Of a stretch of DNA of 14,741 nt, positions 12,924-14,741 are shown piece after piece. Each line of letters opens with the position of its first letter. The stretch's first letter is position 1. The stretch covers positions 1 to 14,741 of the forward strand of contig CAIVOB010000067.1 of NCBI GenBank assembly GCA_903907475.1. Direction: 5' to 3'. Below the pieces are notes generated by a model. The model was not told the DNA's origin and ran no database searches. It saw nothing but the letters and a program-made list of their open reading frames with translations. The position numbers and the translations under genes are program-made. The stretch is from Candidatus Omnitrophota bacterium (GTDB lineage: Bacteria > Omnitrophota > Gorgyraeia > Gygaellales > Profunditerraquicolaceae).

Positions 12924-13343
12924 ATGGATAAAAAACAAAAAGTAAAAAATGAAAATAAGAAATTAAAATTTTCAAGTGCTTCTAAAGATTTGATTATATT
13001 AATTTTTATTTTTATTTTGGTATTTATTCTTTCGTATTTCTTCAATGTCTTTATCTTCTTGATTGAATTATTTCGGAAACATCCAAAAGCAATAACTTGG
13101 CTAGATGAAATTATTACTGGACTAGTAACCTTAAGTTTCGGTTTTGCTATTTTTTCTTGGCGAAGATGGAAAGAATTAAAGCAGGAAACTGCTAAGCGGA
13201 TAAAATTACAAGAAGAACTTGTGAAGAATGCCGAAACAAAAGCTGAAACAGAAAGAATTATTGCGAAACAACTTCATTGCGAAATAGATGAGTATAGAAA
13301 GATTGAACAGGATGTTTTATCTCGGCAGGCTAAAATAAAGTAA
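12924..13343 (+). CDS. Membrane coiled-coil protein, kinase-less sensor remnant
   Basis: A 139-residue protein. After a Lys-rich N-terminus come two hydrophobic segments (residues 22-49 and 64-81) and then a charged coiled coil to the end (SWRRWKELKQETAKRIKLQEEL and KAETERIIAKQL). The second segment plus SWRRWKEL and the following helix resemble the membrane anchor and signalling helix found ahead of PAS or histidine-kinase domains in sensor proteins, but the frame stops at residue 139 with no PAS or kinase domain after it. It may be a truncated sensor or a genuine small membrane adaptor. The ribosome-binding site is weak (GAGAAT), although the promoter is consensus. It converges on a lipoprotein gene 7 bases away. 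Confidence 0.72.
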   Translation: MDKKQKVKNENKKLKFSSASKDLIILIFIFILVFILSYFFNVFIFLIELFRKHPKAITWLDEIITGLVTLSFGFAIFSWRRWKELKQETAKRIKLQEELVKNAETKAETERIIAKQLHCEIDEYRKIEQDVLSRQAKIK

Positions 13344-13350
13344 ATTTTAT

Positions 13351-13560
13351 TTAATGCAGGGCGTAGCCTTTAGCTTCCATGCATTCGCCGCGGAGCTGGG
13401 TCAACTTTTTTTGGCTTCCGGTCCAGATTTTTGGCGTGCACTCATTATAATCTTGGAGTACCGCTTCTTTAGTGGTATGAGATTTATAGAAACTCTCCCC
13501 CAAAGTGGAACATCCACTCACAAGTAACATTAAAACAAACGCCCAAATTAGTTTTGTCAT
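13351..13560 (-). CDS. Small lipoprotein
   Basis: A 69-residue lipoprotein on the minus strand. The signal peptide ends in the lipobox LVSGC with lipidated Cys17, followed by Ser-Thr, which in many diderms favours the outer membrane. The mature part of 53 residues (STLGESFYKSHTTKEAVLQDYNECTP) has Cys residues in NEC and GEC that could form a disulphide. The start is ATG at 13560 (minus strand) because AAGGAG lies 5 bases upstream; GTG 13566 touches that site. A promoter lies just before it. Entericidin-like or small osmotic lipoproteins are alternatives; no family is recognised. Confidence 0.8.
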   Translation of the reverse strand: MTKLIWAFVLMLLVSGCSTLGESFYKSHTTKEAVLQDYNECTPKIWTGSQKKLTQLRGECMEAKGYALH

Positions 13561-13585
13561 TTTCACTCCTTATTTTTATGGTTTA

Positions 13586-13614
13586 ATTATACCGCTAAAT
13601 AAAGCTTATGCCAA
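13586..13614 (-). promoter_or_regulatory. Sigma-70-type promoter for the lipoprotein gene
   Basis: Read on the minus strand: TTGGCA (13609-13614) and TATAAT (13586-13591) with 17-base spacing, 25 bases upstream of the start codon. Confidence 0.78.
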
Positions 13615-13693
13615 TAAAAATAAAAAGGTGTTCCCTCGTGAACTTCGTTATGAAGAGGGGAGATTTATTAATGTATATACCGGTAGTTTCTGC

Positions 13694-13699
13694 TATAAT
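13694..13699 (+). promoter_or_regulatory. Possible -10 box for the glycosyltransferase gene
   Basis: A perfect TATAAT preceded by TGC (an extended -10-like context), with only a poor -35 match (TGTATA) 16 bases upstream. It sits 63 bases before the start codon of the last gene. Confidence 0.4.
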
Positions 13700-13762
13700 A
13701 AACATAATTTTAGTGGAGTTTAATTATTAAATAAAAAAATGCGTTAAGGGAATATTTTTGAA

Positions 13763-14741
13763 ATGAAAAATTTTAAAATAATAATTTTAATCGGTTTAAT
13801 CTTAATCATTGCTTTTGCCTCTTTTTCTCCATGCTTAAGGAATAGTTTTGTTAATTGGGACGATAATGGGTATGTTTCTGATAATACAACGCTAAAACCA
13901 TTTTCTTTAAGCAGCGTAAAGATTATTTTTACTTCTTTTAATCTCGGGCATTATCATCCTCTGACAATGCTATCGTATGCTTTAGAGTATCAATTTTTCA
14001 AGTTAAATCCGTTTGGCTACCATTTAGATAATCTTATTTTACATTTATTAAATTGCTTGCTGGTATTTTGGTTAATTTTTATTTTAAGCGAAAATATTTT
14101 TATTTCATTCCTGACCGCTGTTTTATTCGGAATCCATCCTTTGCAGGTTGAATCGGTGGCTTGGATTAGCGAGAGAAAAAATTTATTGTACGCGTTTTTT
14201 TTCCTGAGCGCGATGTTAGCGTATGTTTTTTATATTAAAAGCAACCGAGAATTAAAATATTATTTTCTTGGTTTGGTTTTATTTATATTTTCTCTTTTAG
14301 CCAAATCCATGGCGGTCACGCTTCCGCTGGTACTTTTGCTAGTCGACTATTTCTTAAATCGCAAAGTAGGAAAAGCGATGTTTTTGGATAAGATTCCTTT
14401 TTTTATTTTGTCACTAGTTTTTGGGATCATTGCTATTTTTGGCGTCTATTCATCAGGAGCTTTACGGCATGAAAACTCTTACGGTTTAGCAAGTATTCTG
14501 ATCGTTGCCGCGCACGGCGTAGTTTTCTATTTAAGTAAAATATTTTTACCGCTTAAACTTTCGTGCTTGTATCCTTATTATGGCGTGGGGGATATTCATT
14601 TTTTATATTCTATAATTTTAGCGCTTGCTCTAGCGCTGATGGTAATTATTTCCGCTAGGTATACTAAAAAAATTATTTTTGGGAGTGCCTTATTTTTAGT
14701 TGTGCTGCTTCCTGCCTTACAATTTGTGCCCAATGGCGAGA
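13763..14741 (+). CDS. TMTC-like membrane glycosyltransferase, 3' end outside window
   Basis: The first 326 codons of a polytopic membrane protein that stays open to the window edge. It has many hydrophobic segments and the conserved patterns of TMTC/GT-C type proteins: NWDDNGYV with acidic pair Asp33-Asp34 in the first loop, GHYHPLTMLSYALEY, FGIHPLQVESVAWISERKN, LLAKSMAVTLPLVLLLVDY, and LPALQFVPNGE at the edge. In relatives the acidic pair is catalytic, and C-terminal TPR repeats usually follow, so TPRs are expected beyond the edge. The family transfers sugars from lipid carriers to proteins or lipids; the acceptor here is unknown. The start is ATG 13763, with AAGGGA about 11 bases upstream, a rather loose spacing. 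Confidence 0.88.
   Translation, partial: MKNFKIIILIGLILIIAFASFSPCLRNSFVNWDDNGYVSDNTTLKPFSLSSVKIIFTSFNLGHYHPLTMLSYALEYQFFKLNPFGYHLDNLILHLLNCLLVFWLIFILSENIFISFLTAVLFGIHPLQVESVAWISERKNLLYAFFFLSAMLAYVFYIKSNRELKYYFLGLVLFIFSLLAKSMAVTLPLVLLLVDYFLNRKVGKAMFLDKIPFFILSLVFGIIAIFGVYSSGALRHENSYGLASILIVAAHGVVFYLSKIFLPLKLSCLYPYYGVGDIHFLYSIILALALALMVIISARYTKKIIFGSALFLVVLLPALQFVPNGE

Noticed and set aside
13505..13723. Plus-strand frame antisense to the lipoprotein start
   Set aside because: It overlaps the lipoprotein signal peptide and its promoter and lacks a ribosome-binding site.

Overview
The window is an AT-rich bacterial chromosome segment with strong Shine-Dalgarno use (AAAGGAG or AGGAGGTGA types) and many exported proteins, including one lipoprotein. 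The protein set suggests an uncultured diderm of the Omnitrophota/PVC kind: a TMTC-like membrane glycosyltransferase, an EFR1-type flavodoxin-ferredoxin, bacterial TIMP/NTR-like secreted domains and a DUF6515-like protein. That placement is inferred from protein character only; no rRNA or other phylogenetic marker apart from serS is present.

Layout. (1) 1-3211: seryl-tRNA synthetase, an overlapping membrane protein, then tRNA-Ser(UGA), an EFR1-type redox protein, tRNA-Ser(CGA), a double-hairpin element and tRNA-Ser(GGA). The enzyme sits beside a full UCN set of its own substrates. (2) 3200-5095: a probable small integrated island. It starts at the 3' end of tRNA-Ser(GGA) and ends at a 12-bp repeat of that end followed by CCA and a terminator. 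Its cargo is an exported flavodoxin and a compositionally foreign short-chain dehydrogenase; no integrase is visible. (3) 5164-7414: a structured leader with a hairpin and a mini-ORF coupled to an unknown membrane protein, then a single-domain response regulator and a membrane histidine kinase. (4) 7415-12757: a run of secreted or membrane proteins (two-domain NTR/TIMP-like protein, exported START-domain protein, esterase-like alpha/beta hydrolase, DUF6515-like protein, Cys/Thr-rich protein) plus a 39-residue basic microprotein. Three copies of a dispersed repeat punctuate this part. (5) 12844-14741: a membrane coiled-coil protein that looks like a sensor-kinase N-terminus without the kinase, a convergent small lipoprotein, and the first part of a TMTC-like glycosyltransferase cut by the window edge.

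How they fit together. The translation genes (serS and its tRNAs) are the conserved core and the target of insertion. The rest is accessory: redox cargo, one two-component pair and a set of envelope proteins with mostly separate promoters. No complete defence or biosynthetic system is visible. The items most worth checking are the tRNA-targeted island and its candidate integrase-arm repeats, the leader at 5164-5345, the dispersed repeat family, and the 39-residue microprotein.
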